From: Lignipirellula cremea
GTDB taxonomy: Bacteria; Planctomycetota; Planctomycetia; Pirellulales; Pirellulaceae
Length of the DNA: 64,000 nucleotides
NCBI RefSeq assembly: GCF_007751035.1
Contig: NZ_CP036433.1
Coordinates: 1-64,000 of the forward strand
Direction: 5' to 3'
Shown here: piece by piece, positions 30,677-40,063 of the stretch
How the letters are laid out: every line of letters starts with the position of its first letter
How positions within the stretch are numbered: position 1 is the stretch's first letter
Notes under the pieces: model-generated
Database searches by the model: none
What the model saw: only the letters and a program-made list of their open reading frames with translations
Told to the model about the DNA's origin: nothing
Made by a program: the position numbers and the translations under genes

Positions 30677-32323
30677 TTAATCCGGATATCGTTTTCCAGG
30701 CCGAATGTCGCTCGGCGGTTTCTGATGATGATCGCCCGGAACAAGGGAAAGGTTCTCGATCACGGCGTGATTGCTGCCAGCGCCATTGATCGCAAACGTG
30801 AGTGTGCTGCCAAAGGCGCCGATGCCCACACCTGGGTTGCCCGGGCCATACAGCGCATCCATGGCATCAAGGTCGAAGAACAATTGACAGGAAAAGGTTT
30901 GGTTGGAGGCAGGGTCTTTCACTGCGAAGGCGCGGAAAGCGTAGTCGTAGGTGACACGGTTGCCGGTTAGTTCGCCAAACTTTCCCAGACCGTCGAAGAC
31001 GGCCAGGGTTTCCGTTTTCCAGGTATTGCGCTGGTCGTAATTGAATTGCGTGTTGAAGTCGCCAGCGTGCGCGTTGGAATCGTTGGTCTTGCCGTCCTCG
31101 CCACCCACCGAGGAAGCCGCAGCGTAACTGTCGTTGCCCAGGTCAAACTTGACGGTCGGAGTGGCGATGGGACTGCCCGACGTTCTTTCGATGCCGATGC
31201 CCAGGACGGTGTGGCCGTTGGCAAACGCGCCGACGGAGTGGGCGCCGGGGGCGAAGCCTGCGCTGCCGGCGGGCTTGCCGGACACCGTGTGATTGTCGAA
31301 GGTGAAGACGGTGGTATAGATGTTGTAGACATCGTCCGTCGAGCCGGAGCCATAGATGCCAAGCTGGTTGGAAGCACCCTGAAGCGTCCAGCCCTCCCAC
31401 GAACTTCCGCCATTGATGGCAAGGGGGACGCGCCTGGCGGAATCCTGTTTCAGAGAATGGTCGAACACAAACTGGTCGAGCGCGGCCGCGGACTGCGAAA
31501 GTGTCAGCTTGACGGGTTCAATGACGGCCGCCTCGGACTTCTTCAAAGTCACCGTTTGAAGAGATTCGCCCTGTCGATCGACCAAAGACGCTTGGACTTG
31601 GCCTTCGAATACATGCACTTCCGTTGCGCCGCCTGCCGTGGTTGTGAGGCCGAAGCGGGTCCCCAGATCGACAACCTTGAGGCCCGGCGCATCAATCACG
31701 AATCCAACCGCTTGCGATGGAACGAAGGCGCTGAGCGTTCCATTTTGCAAATGAGCCCCGCGTGCAGAGTCAAGTTGAAGGGCAGCCGGGCCCTTCAAGA
31801 CAACGGTCGCCCCGCTCGCGAACTGGATCTCCACGACACCTTCCTTTAGGCGAAACGTCTGCCCAGTGCGAAGCTCATCGCCGACCGACAGCGGCTCTGC
31901 TTCCCAGCGGCAACCGTCCATTGCCTTCAATATCGCGACCGTTTCGTTTTCCGGCGGCGACCAACGGTCTCTGATCACAAACCAGCCGAACGCAATCAAC
32001 AGTGAAATCGCTATCGCCGCGGAGAACCGCCATACCCGTGGCCGACCGAGGCCGGGGCTGTCAGTCGCAACACCAGATCGGGGCGCCCCAGCCACTTCCA
32101 CCGCTTCGATGCGTTCGCGAACCGTTTTCAGCGATTGCTGCGAATTAACAATCATCCGCAACTCGGCATCGAGTTGGAAATAATCGACGAAGCACTCCTG
32201 CGCTTCGGGATCGTCCGTCAATAGATCTTCCAATTCGCGCGCTTCGGCCCTGCTCAATTCGCCACGCCAGGCGATGTCGGCCAGCTGCTGCAACCGATCG
32301 AGTTGATTTGGTTTGTCATTCAT
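30677..32323 (-). CDS. FecR-like membrane regulator with C-terminal beta-rich sensor domain
   Basis: The 548-aa product starts MNDKPNQLDRLQQLADIAWR. Its N-terminal part resembles planctomycete anti-sigma/FecR proteins (ELEDLLTDDPEAQECFVDYF). One membrane segment is at about 102-120 (AAIAISLLIAFGWFVI). A FecR domain follows (VEIQFASGATVVLKGPAAL, VVDLGTRFGLTTTAGGATEV). The C-terminal 200 residues are Gly/Asn/Thr-rich with aromatic strands (FTFDNHTVSG, VKFDLGNDSY, FDLDAMDALYGPG), probably an extracellular sandwich domain I cannot name. It lies 14 bp after the ECF sigma gene, so it probably controls that sigma factor. Confidence 0.8.
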   Translation of the reverse strand: MNDKPNQLDRLQQLADIAWRGELSRAEARELEDLLTDDPEAQECFVDYFQLDAELRMIVNSQQSLKTVRERIEAVEVAGAPRSGVATDSPGLGRPRVWRFSAAIAISLLIAFGWFVIRDRWSPPENETVAILKAMDGCRWEAEPLSVGDELRTGQTFRLKEGVVEIQFASGATVVLKGPAALQLDSARGAHLQNGTLSAFVPSQAVGFVIDAPGLKVVDLGTRFGLTTTAGGATEVHVFEGQVQASLVDRQGESLQTVTLKKSEAAVIEPVKLTLSQSAAALDQFVFDHSLKQDSARRVPLAINGGSSWEGWTLQGASNQLGIYGSGSTDDVYNIYTTVFTFDNHTVSGKPAGSAGFAPGAHSVGAFANGHTVLGIGIERTSGSPIATPTVKFDLGNDSYAAASSVGGEDGKTNDSNAHAGDFNTQFNYDQRNTWKTETLAVFDGLGKFGELTGNRVTYDYAFRAFAVKDPASNQTFSCQLFFDLDAMDALYGPGNPGVGIGAFGSTLTFAINGAGSNHAVIENLSLVPGDHHQKPPSDIRPGKRYPD

Positions 32324-32337
32324 GCGAATACTGCTAT

Positions 32338-32862
32338 TCAGCACCCTTCCGCAGCCAACATTTGCTGCACGCATTCTTTCAACGCTCGACGAACTCGCGA
32401 TAACGAATCGTAAACACTGCCAACCGGCCGTTCTAATTTTGCGGCGGTTTGTTTGATGTTTCCCTCGCCGGAATAGCACAAATCGACCAACCGGCGGTCT
32501 TTCTCTGACAGTTTGTCCAAACACTTTTCCAGTGCCGTGCGTCGCTGTTGCAAATGCTCCGAGCGATCTCGCTGACTCACCGCCAATTGCTCCAGCAGCG
32601 GGTCGCTGAACAAGCAGCGATCTCGGCGGCGAGTACGGACGTAACTACTCACTTCAAACTTTGCCGTCCGGCAGGCCCAAGCCATGAAGTCCGATCCCGG
32701 CTCGAAACCGTCAAACTTTTTCCACAACACCACACTCGTCTTTTGGAACAAATCGTCGGCATCATGCAGGTTCTGTACGAGCGCATAAATGTACCCAAAC
32801 AGTTGGCTGCCATGCCGGGCCAACAATTCGAGGAAAGCGTCGTTGTATTCAGCTTGACTCAT
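32338..32862 (-). CDS. ECF-type RNA polymerase sigma factor (planctomycete type)
   Basis: The 174-aa product has sigma region 2 (LFGYIYALVQNLHDADDLFQ, then WKKFDGFEPGSDFMAWACR) and region 4 (LSEKDRRLVDLCYSGEGNIK, then GSVYDSLSRVRRALKECV). It lacks sigma regions 1 and 3, so it is an ECF. Start MSQAEYNDAF at 32862 is inferred; no clear ribosome site precedes it, and a TTG 11 codons upstream is possible. It heads the first battery and is followed at 14 bp by the FecR-like gene. Its target promoter is probably in the leader upstream, but no sigma-specific motif could be identified by eye. Confidence 0.88.
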   Translation of the reverse strand: MSQAEYNDAFLELLARHGSQLFGYIYALVQNLHDADDLFQKTSVVLWKKFDGFEPGSDFMAWACRTAKFEVSSYVRTRRRDRCLFSDPLLEQLAVSQRDRSEHLQQRRTALEKCLDKLSEKDRRLVDLCYSGEGNIKQTAAKLERPVGSVYDSLSRVRRALKECVQQMLAAEGC

Positions 32863-33491
32863 ATTTAGGGGGCCATCGGAAAGGCATGCTCCCAAGGGGT
32901 GTCGGGCGACTTTTGCCCACGCACACCATTAAACGTCCACTTCCACGAAAACCTCAGGCAGAAAAACGGAAAAATTTCAACCGAGAATTTTCGAGGCGCC
33001 ACACATATACTTCTGGTCCGCCGCCGCGCTTGCCGGCCAGCAGGATCGTTAGTTAGGGCCTGGTGGTCGTACCGGTTGGCGTCGCCAGGGCACAGCCGTA
33101 AATTTTTCTAGAAACGGTGCCTCATGCGGTCCCCACAAGATTATTCCCGGCGCGCAGTCAACATGATATACCGCGATTTTGTTCGTGGATTCGGTGATCG
33201 CGACCGATGCGAGTTTTGTGGTTTGTTTCCTGCTGGCTGTTGCATCGACCGACCGCAGCCGGGAATTGTCGCTCGGCGCAGCGGTGAAATCCACCGACCG
33301 CAATTCAGGCGATTGATTGTGTAGTCCAACGGATGACGCGGGGAGCGTTTTGGCGGCCTGCAATTGGCTGCGTTCGTGACCCATGTCGAACCGTACTGAC
33401 GCACGAGCACCCAGGTCCAGAACTGTAGTCAGTCAAATCGAACGGCGTAGTTTCGGGAAGGCTCCGCGGACCCAAGACGGCGTACGGTAAA
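32863..33491. other. Upstream region of first battery, no gene seen
   Basis: About 630 bp between the ECF sigma gene and the rve IS. Short open frames on both strands have no recognisable motifs or good ribosome sites. It probably contains the promoter of the sigma-headed battery and flanking sequence disturbed by IS insertion. I see no RNA gene or CRISPR. Confidence 0.4.
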
Positions 33492-34892
33492 ATTATTCGA
33501 ACGACGTTCCAAGTCCGCGTTTTGAGGGCTTTGAATTACGATTTTCTATCGAATCTCGGCCGACCGCCACGCTCCATCGGCGAAGATTTCATCTGTTCGC
33601 CCACGAATTTGCCGGCAGCGCAGACGTTGATCGCAGCAGAACGACCAGAGGAGCAGGAGGGACTTCACGCTGCTTTGCGCTGGTAGTACTTCAGCAGTCC
33701 GCCCAACCGCTCTTGGCACTCGATTTTGCCCGCAAGCTGACCGACTTCATCAGCGGGCTGGATCAGTTTACTTTCCAGTCCTTGGTGGTTTCGCTCGCCG
33801 TGGTAGTGCTCAAGGAAAGACGAAACAGCTCGGCGCAGCGAGCTTTCACCGAAGAAGATCATGCGCGACAGCGCCTCGGATTTGAGGCTCCTCATGAACC
33901 GTTCGATGAAAGCGTTCCAATTGGGGCTGCGCGGGGGCAGTAGCAGCGGTCGGGCGCCCTCCCTTTTCAAGATGTGGCGGAAGGCCCGACAGAACTTCGT
34001 GTCGCGGTCCATGAGCAGGTAACGCTTGCCGAGTAGAAAGCCCTCGTAGTCGGTCAGGTTCCTGGCGATTTGCTTCATCCACGGCTCGTCGGGATGGGGA
34101 GTGCAGCCGGCGAAGTGAACGCGGCGCGTCTTGAGTTCCATTACGAACAGCAAGTTCCAGGTGACTAATCCAGCCTTGGTCCAGACTTCTATTGTGGTGA
34201 AATCAATCGCCGCTAAAACGTCCCAATGGGCCTTGAGAAACGTGGCCCAGGTGGTCTGGCGCTGGCGATCAGGAGCCGGTTCGATGCCGTGCTGCTTGAG
34301 GACGTTGCCCACCGTCGTGTCGGAGATGTGGTAGCCGACATTGGCCAGAGCGCCCTGGATTCGGTCGTAGCCCCAGGTGGGGTTCTCCTGGGCGAACCGG
34401 AGGATCAGATCCACGATCACCTGGCGGATGCGCGGTCTGCCGACGGATTCGCGTTTCTCGCTCTGGTCCCACTTCTTCGCCACCAGTTCGCGATGCCAGC
34501 GGAGAATCGTGTCAGGTGTCACGATCGTGGTCAACTCCCGCAAGGTCTTCCGGCCGAGCGCCTTGCCTTTGACGGCCAAAATGCGCCGCTGGTCGTCGGT
34601 CAAGCTGATGCGTTTCTTGCCCAATTGGCTGAGCAGGGACCGGATCTGCTCGTTCTGGAACTCGATGATTTGTTGTTGCCTGTGATGAATCCAACCCGAA
34701 AGGATGACGAACAGCAACTGCCAAGGTTGAAGTACGAAGCTCATGAAATACCCCACTGCCGTGGTGCTGGTAGAGGTGAACCAGCAGAATTGCCTCCCGA
34801 AGTCCGGCTGTCAATGGCCGAATTTGAGATGTTTCTAGCTTGGTAACCTCATTCTAGGCCTGCACTTGTCATTCGGCTGAATATTTTGACCC
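33492..34892. mobile_element. Integrase-core (rve) insertion sequence, complete copy
   Basis: An element of about 1.4 kb sharing both termini with the decayed copy at 11826-15073: left TATTCGAACGACGTTC and right CATTCGGCTGAATATTTTGACC. The termini share a short inverted core (TATTCG). Exact ends and target duplication could not be fixed by eye. One transposase gene, minus strand. A third, fragmentary copy is at 58187-58571. Confidence 0.72.
33665..34744 (-). CDS. rve-domain (DDE integrase-core) transposase
   Basis: The 359-aa product has an N-terminal hydrophobic segment ([18 protein letters not shown]) and a DNA-binding region ([20 protein letters not shown]). The integrase core has likely catalytic residues D in LAAIDFTTIEVW, D in YLLMDRDTKFCRAF and E in NWNAFIERFMRSLKSEALSR. 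C-terminal HYHGERNHQGLESKLI is typical of IS3/IS481-type integrases. It is a single-ORF element, unlike two-ORF IS3. ATG 34744 gives MSFVLQPW. Appears intact and is the likely source of the two decayed copies. Confidence 0.85.
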   Translation of the reverse strand: MSFVLQPWQLLFVILSGWIHHRQQQIIEFQNEQIRSLLSQLGKKRISLTDDQRRILAVKGKALGRKTLRELTTIVTPDTILRWHRELVAKKWDQSEKRESVGRPRIRQVIVDLILRFAQENPTWGYDRIQGALANVGYHISDTTVGNVLKQHGIEPAPDRQRQTTWATFLKAHWDVLAAIDFTTIEVWTKAGLVTWNLLFVMELKTRRVHFAGCTPHPDEPWMKQIARNLTDYEGFLLGKRYLLMDRDTKFCRAFRHILKREGARPLLLPPRSPNWNAFIERFMRSLKSEALSRMIFFGESSLRRAVSSFLEHYHGERNHQGLESKLIQPADEVGQLAGKIECQERLGGLLKYYQRKAA

Positions 34893-34933
34893 TTATAGCT
34901 TCTACCAACATCAAACTTTGGGCGTCTGGGCGT

Positions 34934-35081
34934 CGTAATGGATCTCCGATCCGTCATTACGAACGACCAGGCGGAACTCAAAGTTTCTTTGACTATCCTG
35001 TGAAATGGTAGCCAGCAGGACGTTACGGATTTTTGACCCAGCCGCACCGACGGCTACCCGTAGACTTCCGAACGTCCTGCT
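34934..35081 (+). ncRNA. Candidate IS110 bridge RNA (structured leader)
   Basis: The leader of the IS110 transposase contains a bulged hairpin: CGTAAT (34934-34939) pairs with ATTACG (34956-34961), and GGATC (34940-34944) with GATCC (34948-34952). A perfect 11-bp inverted repeat follows, AGCAGGACGTT (35014-35024) with AACGTCCTGCT (35071-35081), enclosing a small AGCCG/CGGCT hairpin (35040-35055). IS110-group elements are known to encode a bridge RNA in the left non-coding end. Position fits; expression and boundaries are inferred. Confidence 0.45.
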
Positions 35082-35200
35082 CGCTTCATCGCAAAACGGA
35101 TCACTCAGATGATGCCTGGAAAAGCTCTCTATAAGGTCTCCGCGCCGATGAAGCTGGACTACCGCTTCAACCGAAATCCTCGAAAAAGTGGTGCCGTATC

Positions 35201-35910
35201 ATGACTCAAGTAACACACTCTTGCAACGTTTCACCCGTTCTATTCATTGGAATCGACTGGGCCGATCAAGCTCACGATTGCTACATCATCGACTCTCAAG
35301 GCAACGGACGGCATCAGACATTCAAGCAGACGCCCGAGGCAATTGATCGGTGGGTCGGGCAAATGCTTGAGCTGTCCGGCGGCAAACCCATTGCCATCAT
35401 GCTCGAACAGTCCAAGGGACCGCTGGTTTACGCCCTCATGTTTCACCCCGAGCTCCTGTTGTATCCCATCAATCCCAAGCAGTTCGCCAGGTATCGCGAG
35501 AGTTATCCCGGCGGCGACGCCAAAAGCGATCCGTCCGACGCCCGCTACATCGCGAGGATGCTGCGGGAACGAATCAGCACGCTGAAGCCTTGGATCGCCG
35601 ACGACGAAGCGACCCGGGGATTAGCGAATCTTTCCGAGCAACGACGCAAAATTGTCAACGGCCAAGTCATTCAGCGTCAGCAGTTGACCGCTCATTTGAA
35701 GTCGTATTTCCCGCTTCTTTTGGAGCTTTTCGGCCAAAGCAATCGACTCGGACTGCTGTTGAAAATGGTTGGACGTTGGAGCGATCCTCGGAAACTTCGC
35801 CGCGCCGATCGGCAACTCGTCGATCGAGTTCTGCGTGAAAATGGGATTCGCAACCAGGCGCAACGTGAAGCACTCATTGAACGCATCAGAAGTTCGAAGT
35901 TGCTGACCAG
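35201..35910 (+). pseudogene. IS110 transposase, 5' part
   Basis: Encodes the DEDD (RuvC-like) catalytic domain of an IS110 recombinase: PVLFIGIDWADQAHDCYIID (first Asp), IAIMLEQSKGPLVYAL, and GGDAKSDPSDARYIARML (DxxDA motif). The frame runs on into the IS21 element after ...RSSKLLTS. Joining 35910 to 40064 restores ...KLLTSDTAIIEP... and a 423-aa protein. Start ATG at 35201. Confidence 0.9.
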
Positions 35911-35982
35911 TGTCATTTTGCGCCTCAAACGGTACCAGTTGACGGTTTGGGAGCGGGTTGGGGCTTGGTGGTGCTGTTTGAC

Positions 35983-36102
35983 TTATTTGTCTTCGGTCGT
36001 GGACCCGGTTTGCGCTCTGGTACTGTTTGGCGCTTTTTCAGAATTTCCCAAACGGTAGCTGCGGCCGCTGAGCTGGATCACGTCGCTGTGGTGCAGGAAG
36101 CG
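35983..36102 (-). pseudogene. istB: istB, 3' end fragment
   Basis: Reads RFLHHSDVIQLSGRSYRLGN and a short tail, the conserved C-terminus of IstB. It was cut from the rest of istB by the IS66-type insertion; joining 37707 to 36102 (minus strand) restores ...TAILDRFLHHSD... and a 259-aa IstB. The tail after RLGN runs over IS21 terminal repeats. Confidence 0.88.
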
Positions 36103-36110
36103 GTCCAGAA

Positions 36111-37706
36111 GTAGCTGTCCAATCCGTGAAATCGGTGTTGGCTGATTCGCCGGTTTTCGACCATATTTGGGCATGGACGTTGAGCAACTCAAGGATGACG
36201 CGGCGGGGGGGAGATTGTCGATCGACAGGTTGATCGATGTCATCGCCTCGCAGCAACGACGGATTGATGAGCTTGAGAAACAACTCAAAGAACTCAAGGG
36301 GAAGAGTCCGACTGAACGTCTCGATCAAGCTTATAGCGAAAAGGCGGAGCAACAACGCCAAGCCAAGACCGGCAGACGGAAACGAAAACGCAAGCAAGCC
36401 GGGCGAAACAAGACGGCTGACAAAATCAAACAGGCCAAGCGAACCGAAAGAGTCTTGCCGGCCCAGACTCGCCTGGACGACTGCTCGTTTTCGCACACCC
36501 GCGTCGCGTGGCGGGTGGAGAATGGCCGGGCGGTGCTGGTCGCCTATGAGATTTATCGGTGCGGCAATCGCTTCGGAAAGCCCGCCGGACTGCTCGGCCG
36601 CAGCGAGTTCGGCATCGAAATCTTCGTCGCCATCGCCTACCAGGTCTACTGTGTCGGGCTGTCGATCGACAAAGCCTGTAAATTGCTCTCCTTCTTTCAG
36701 CAGTTGAATCTGAAAAAGAGCCAGGCAGACGCCTTGCTCAACCAACTTGCCCGAGCCTGGGAAAGTGAATTCGATTCGCTCTGCACGCTGCTGGCCCACA
36801 GTGCGGTGGTCCACACCGATGAAACGTCCTGGAGCATCAACAGCGTGTGGGCTTTCTTGACTGACAAGCTCACCGTGTTGTTTTACGGCGTTCACAAAGA
36901 CGGCGATACGTTGGCCCGGATTCTCGACAAGCAGACGTTTGCCGGCGTTCTGATCAGCGATGACGCGGCCGTCTACCGGGACTTCAGCAAGTCGCAGAAA
37001 TGCTGGGCGCACCTGATTCGCAAGGCGATCAAGCTGACGCTTCAAGATCCCGAGAGCGCCGTTTATCGCAACTTTGCCGACCGTGTGCTGGAGATCTATC
37101 GCACGGCCAAGCGGATCAAAGCGGATCGGCGTCTGAGCGATTCGACCCGTTTGGCTCGTGTCGCCGAGTTGGACGACGAACTGCTGCACTTGTGCTGCGC
37201 GCGATGGATTGATGACGACGTCAGCGGCGGCGAGATCGAAAACGACTACCGGCGTCTGTGCGATGAAATTATGCGATTGATGCTGAACCAAGAACTCTTC
37301 TTGTTTGTGACCGAACCGGCTGCCGACGGCAACAACAACGCGGCCGAACGTCAGCTACGCGACGACGCGACGGCCCGCAAAACGTGTCGCACGAGCAAGA
37401 CGCCCCGTGGCGCGAAGCGTCGCAGTGTGATCTCCAGCGTGCTGCAGAGCATCGGCAAGCAGCTTGATCGCTTCACGCTTGAAGCGGTCATCGCCGAAGC
37501 GGCGAGGTGGCTGGAGGAGGGGGAAAGCTGCTTCGCCCGACAAGTCGAATCCCGCGGCCTTGGACCGCCAGGAACTCTCTCCTACGGCGACGAAACGAGC
37601 CTGCTCGACCAAGTCATCTTAGCCGCGGACGCCTAACCAAGCTCCCAACCCGTCCCGCAATCAGCCGCGCCGGTCGTTCATCCATGCGCACACTTTGGAC
37701 AGCTAC
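36111..37706. mobile_element. IS66-type (single-transposase) insertion sequence, complete
   Basis: A 1,596-bp element with termini GTAGCTGTCCAA at 36111 and its complement at the right end, 37706. It is flanked by a perfect 8-bp duplication GTCCAGAA (36103-36110 and 37707-37714), the size expected for IS66. It carries only a TnpC-like gene, as in the ISBst12-type subgroup. It interrupts istB and is the innermost of three nested elements. Confidence 0.92.
36173..37636 (+). CDS. IS66-type transposase (single-ORF element)
   Basis: The 487-aa product begins MDVEQLKDDAAGGRLSIDRL with a coiled coil (QQRRIDELEKQLKELKGKS) and a basic linker (KTGRRKRKRKQAGRNK). The IS66 DDE domain has VVHTDETSWSINSVWAFL, FAGVLISDDAAVYRDF and NNNAAERQLRDDATARKT. 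The element lacks tnpA and tnpB, and this protein is only distantly like the TnpC at 12402-14072, so the two IS66-type elements are independent arrivals. ATG 36173 is preferred over TTG 36167. The frame is intact, and the perfect 8-bp duplication suggests recent insertion. Confidence 0.88.
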   Translation: MDVEQLKDDAAGGRLSIDRLIDVIASQQRRIDELEKQLKELKGKSPTERLDQAYSEKAEQQRQAKTGRRKRKRKQAGRNKTADKIKQAKRTERVLPAQTRLDDCSFSHTRVAWRVENGRAVLVAYEIYRCGNRFGKPAGLLGRSEFGIEIFVAIAYQVYCVGLSIDKACKLLSFFQQLNLKKSQADALLNQLARAWESEFDSLCTLLAHSAVVHTDETSWSINSVWAFLTDKLTVLFYGVHKDGDTLARILDKQTFAGVLISDDAAVYRDFSKSQKCWAHLIRKAIKLTLQDPESAVYRNFADRVLEIYRTAKRIKADRRLSDSTRLARVAELDDELLHLCCARWIDDDVSGGEIENDYRRLCDEIMRLMLNQELFLFVTEPAADGNNNAAERQLRDDATARKTCRTSKTPRGAKRRSVISSVLQSIGKQLDRFTLEAVIAEAARWLEEGESCFARQVESRGLGPPGTLSYGDETSLLDQVILAADA

Positions 37707-38366
37707 GTCCAGAATCGCCGTGGCGCTGGGCGTGTCGCCGATCAGTTTGCCCCATTCTTCCAAGGGGCGATTGCTGGTCATCATCGTGCTGCGGACGTCG
37801 TGGCGACGCATGATCACCTCAAACAAGTACTCTCCGCTCCGCTTGGGCAGTTGCTTCATGCCCATGTCGTCGATGATCAACAGGTCCGGCTCCAGATAAC
37901 GTCGCAAGATCCGCTCGTGGCCGTCGAGCGCTTCGTCGTGAAGGAAGTCACGAACCAGATCGAAGATGCTGCGATAATACACCGACATGCCGGCGCGAAT
38001 CAGCGACATGCCGATCGCCTGGCAGAGATGGCTTTTGCCAGTGCCAGGCGGACCGAGCCAAAGTACATCGCGGCGTTCGCGCACGAACCGCCCGGTCGCC
38101 AGTTCGAACACCGCACTCTTCTTGATCGTGGTGTTGAAGCGGAAGTCAAAATCTTCCAAACGACGCATGTCGCGGAAGTTCGCCTTTTTGATACGCCGCT
38201 GAATACTGCGATCTTCGCGGATGTTAATCTCATCCTGTAAGATCAACTCCAAGAATTCGCCATGGGTGAGACCCGTCGACGCGGCTTCGTGGAGACGCAC
38301 CTGCAAGGACTCGTTCATGCCGCTGAGACGCAGCTTTTTAAGCATCGGGATAATCGTCGGATTCAT
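37707..38366 (-). pseudogene. istB: istB (IS21 helper ATPase), 5' part
   Basis: AAA+ target-selection helper of IS21 transposition. Walker A GPPGTGKSHLCQAIG, Walker B LEPDLLIIDDMGMKQL, sensor STMMTSNRPLEEWGKLIGD. After ...SATAILD the frame runs into the IS66-type element, so the last 40 codons are displaced to 35983-36102. ATG 38366 has AAGGAGG upstream and overlaps the istA stop (ATGA), the usual istA-istB coupling. Confidence 0.9.
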
Positions 38367-39935
38367 CGAATTCCTCCTTGAATTTTCTCATGTATAAAAC
38401 TTTCGTATTCGCTCATCGGACGAATGATTGGATGAGCGTCCATGAACTCCATGGTCGATTGAGAAGCGGCTCCGCGCCGCTTCAAAAGCTGCCGAATGAT
38501 GCGGCAGTTGACGGCCCCGCTGCGCCAGGCCGTATCGCACGCCGCTTCGATTTCGGCGCTTGCATGTTTGCGGCTCAGGGCGATGACGCCTTGCAGCACG
38601 CGCGCCGCTTCCACGCCCCGAGCGGCGACGACCGCTTCGGCAAAGCGCGCCGACGACGGTCCAATGAGGCGCATTTTCCCCAGTAAATGCGCGATGCCGC
38701 GTTCGATCGGACTAATCTTCTCCGAGGCGATGTGCTGCGGATCGGTGCGAAAGCGGCCCCGCTCAATGAGCGCGTGCGTGGCGATATGACGCTGCTGTTC
38801 GTCGAAGATGCGCAGCAAACGGCTGTCCCAACGCACCCAAACTTCGCGGCCCAGATACTCCGGCGGCGCGCTATAACAAGACCGATTGATGGAGATGTGT
38901 CCGTCGCGAGAAACCTTACGCTTGGCTTCGTGATAAAACGCAAAACGCTCCCTGGGTAGTTGCGCTAAGGCGCCTTTCTCAATGTCCACAAAGACGCTGC
39001 GAACTTGTTTACAGGTTGTGCCATGAATGCGGGTGTCGGCAACGGTCGCTTCCCAATCTTGTAGATGTTTGTTTTGATCCGCGAGCGTCGCGAACTCACG
39101 TCCTCGCAAGGCATTCTCTTGCACGTAATCGACGCCGCGTTCAACCTTGCCTTTATGTCTTGGCGTGCGGACCCGGGTGGGGATGAACGCACAGCCATAG
39201 TGTTTACAGAACTCGACGAGTTTCGGATTCAGTTCGGGATCATACCAGTCAGGCGTCTTCACGGCGCACTTGGCGTTGTCGAACACGACTCGCTGCGGAA
39301 CGCCGCCAAATGACCAAAAGGCGTTCTCCAAGGCGCGAAGGAAACTCTCGGTGTCTTGGCGAAAAACGGCTTCGGTGTAACCCTTTCGTGAATGACTCAG
39401 GACGCACCGCAAGACATGCGTGCGGCGGTAGGTCCCCTCGGCGTTGCGGATTTTGGAGCCGGCGCCGAAGTCGATTTGCAGTTCCTCGCCCGGTTCTACT
39501 TCCATGCGCCGAAACGGCGCCTCCTGTGTCACCTCGAGCGCTTTGACAAAACGATACACCGACCAGTACTTGCCCTCAAAGTCATGCTCGGCGACCAGGT
39601 CTTGATAGATGCGTTGGGCCGACAGACCGAGCTCGCATTTCTCCAAAATGACCTGGCGAAACGGCGCGCAGCGACTGCCGCTGGCGACGCCGCGAGCGAC
39701 CGAGGTCGTCGGAGCCGGTTTGCGCCGTGGTACTGTTTGGATTTTGGGAGCCGGTTTGCGCCTCGGCGGGAAAAGCCGTTTGCGCCGTGGTCCCGTTTGG
39801 ATTCTGGGCCGCCAAGCACCGCCGCACCGCGCCCCGCGAGATTTGGAGCGTCTGCGCGATCCGCCGCTGCGTGTAGCCGGCCGCATGTAAGTTAAGGATT
39901 GCCAGTGATTTATCCATCGCCAGTCGATTCGCCAT
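38363..39935 (-). pseudogene. istA: istA (IS21 transposase), probably frameshifted
   Basis: The N-terminal helix-turn-helix (LAILNLHAAGYTQRRIAQTL, then QISRGAVRRCLAAQ) is in one frame from ATG 39935. The rest is in another frame, which is open to the stop at 38363: QVILEKCELGLSAQRIYQDL, then ELQIDFGAGSKIRNAEGTYR with a catalytic Asp, RVVFDNAKCAVKTPDW, and THKG-like RTPRHKGKVERGVDYVQENA. The frames exchange in or near repeated GGCGCAAAC sequences at about 39700-39820. Unless the shift is programmed, istA is inactive, as istB is. Confidence 0.7.
39717..39815. repeat. Terminal-like repeats inside istA
   Basis: Read on the minus strand, this stretch has repeated units of the type CCAAACAGTACCACGGCGC followed by AAACCGGCTCC. 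A near-identical unit, CCAAACAGTACCAGAGCGC plus AAACCGGGTCC, lies in the left terminus of the same IS21 (about 36004-36034). The repeats separate the helix-turn-helix from the catalytic part of istA, where the reading frame changes. Confidence 0.6.
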
Positions 39936-40063
39936 GCGGCCCTCGCAGAACAGTTTTCCCAGAAAGAAAACCGTCCATCAGACGAAAGCCAAGGGGGCTC
40001 CATCAACTGGTACCGTTTCAGGCGCAAATCCCTGGTACCGTTTGGGCGCAAGTTGACAACCAG

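Larger units (their letters stand above)
35911..40058. mobile_element. IS21-family element, interrupted by an IS66-type element
   Basis: Ends are TGTCATTTTGCGCC at the left and, on the complement, TGTCAACTTGCGCC at the right. A direct repeat ACCAG flanks the element (35906-35910 and 40059-40063). Near the ends are repeated GCGCC(nn)AAACGGTACCAG motifs, the multiple terminal sites typical of IS21. Removing it restores the IS110 transposase frame exactly. Without its own insert it would be 2,544 bp. It carries istA and istB on minus. Confidence 0.9.

Noticed and set aside
33049-33384. A 111-aa minus-strand frame upstream of the rve IS
   Set aside because: No motif, no convincing start, and overlapping frames on both strands look equally random.
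33492-34892. Target-site duplication of the complete rve IS
   Set aside because: No matching short repeat could be confirmed at the two ends by eye, so the ends are given as approximate.
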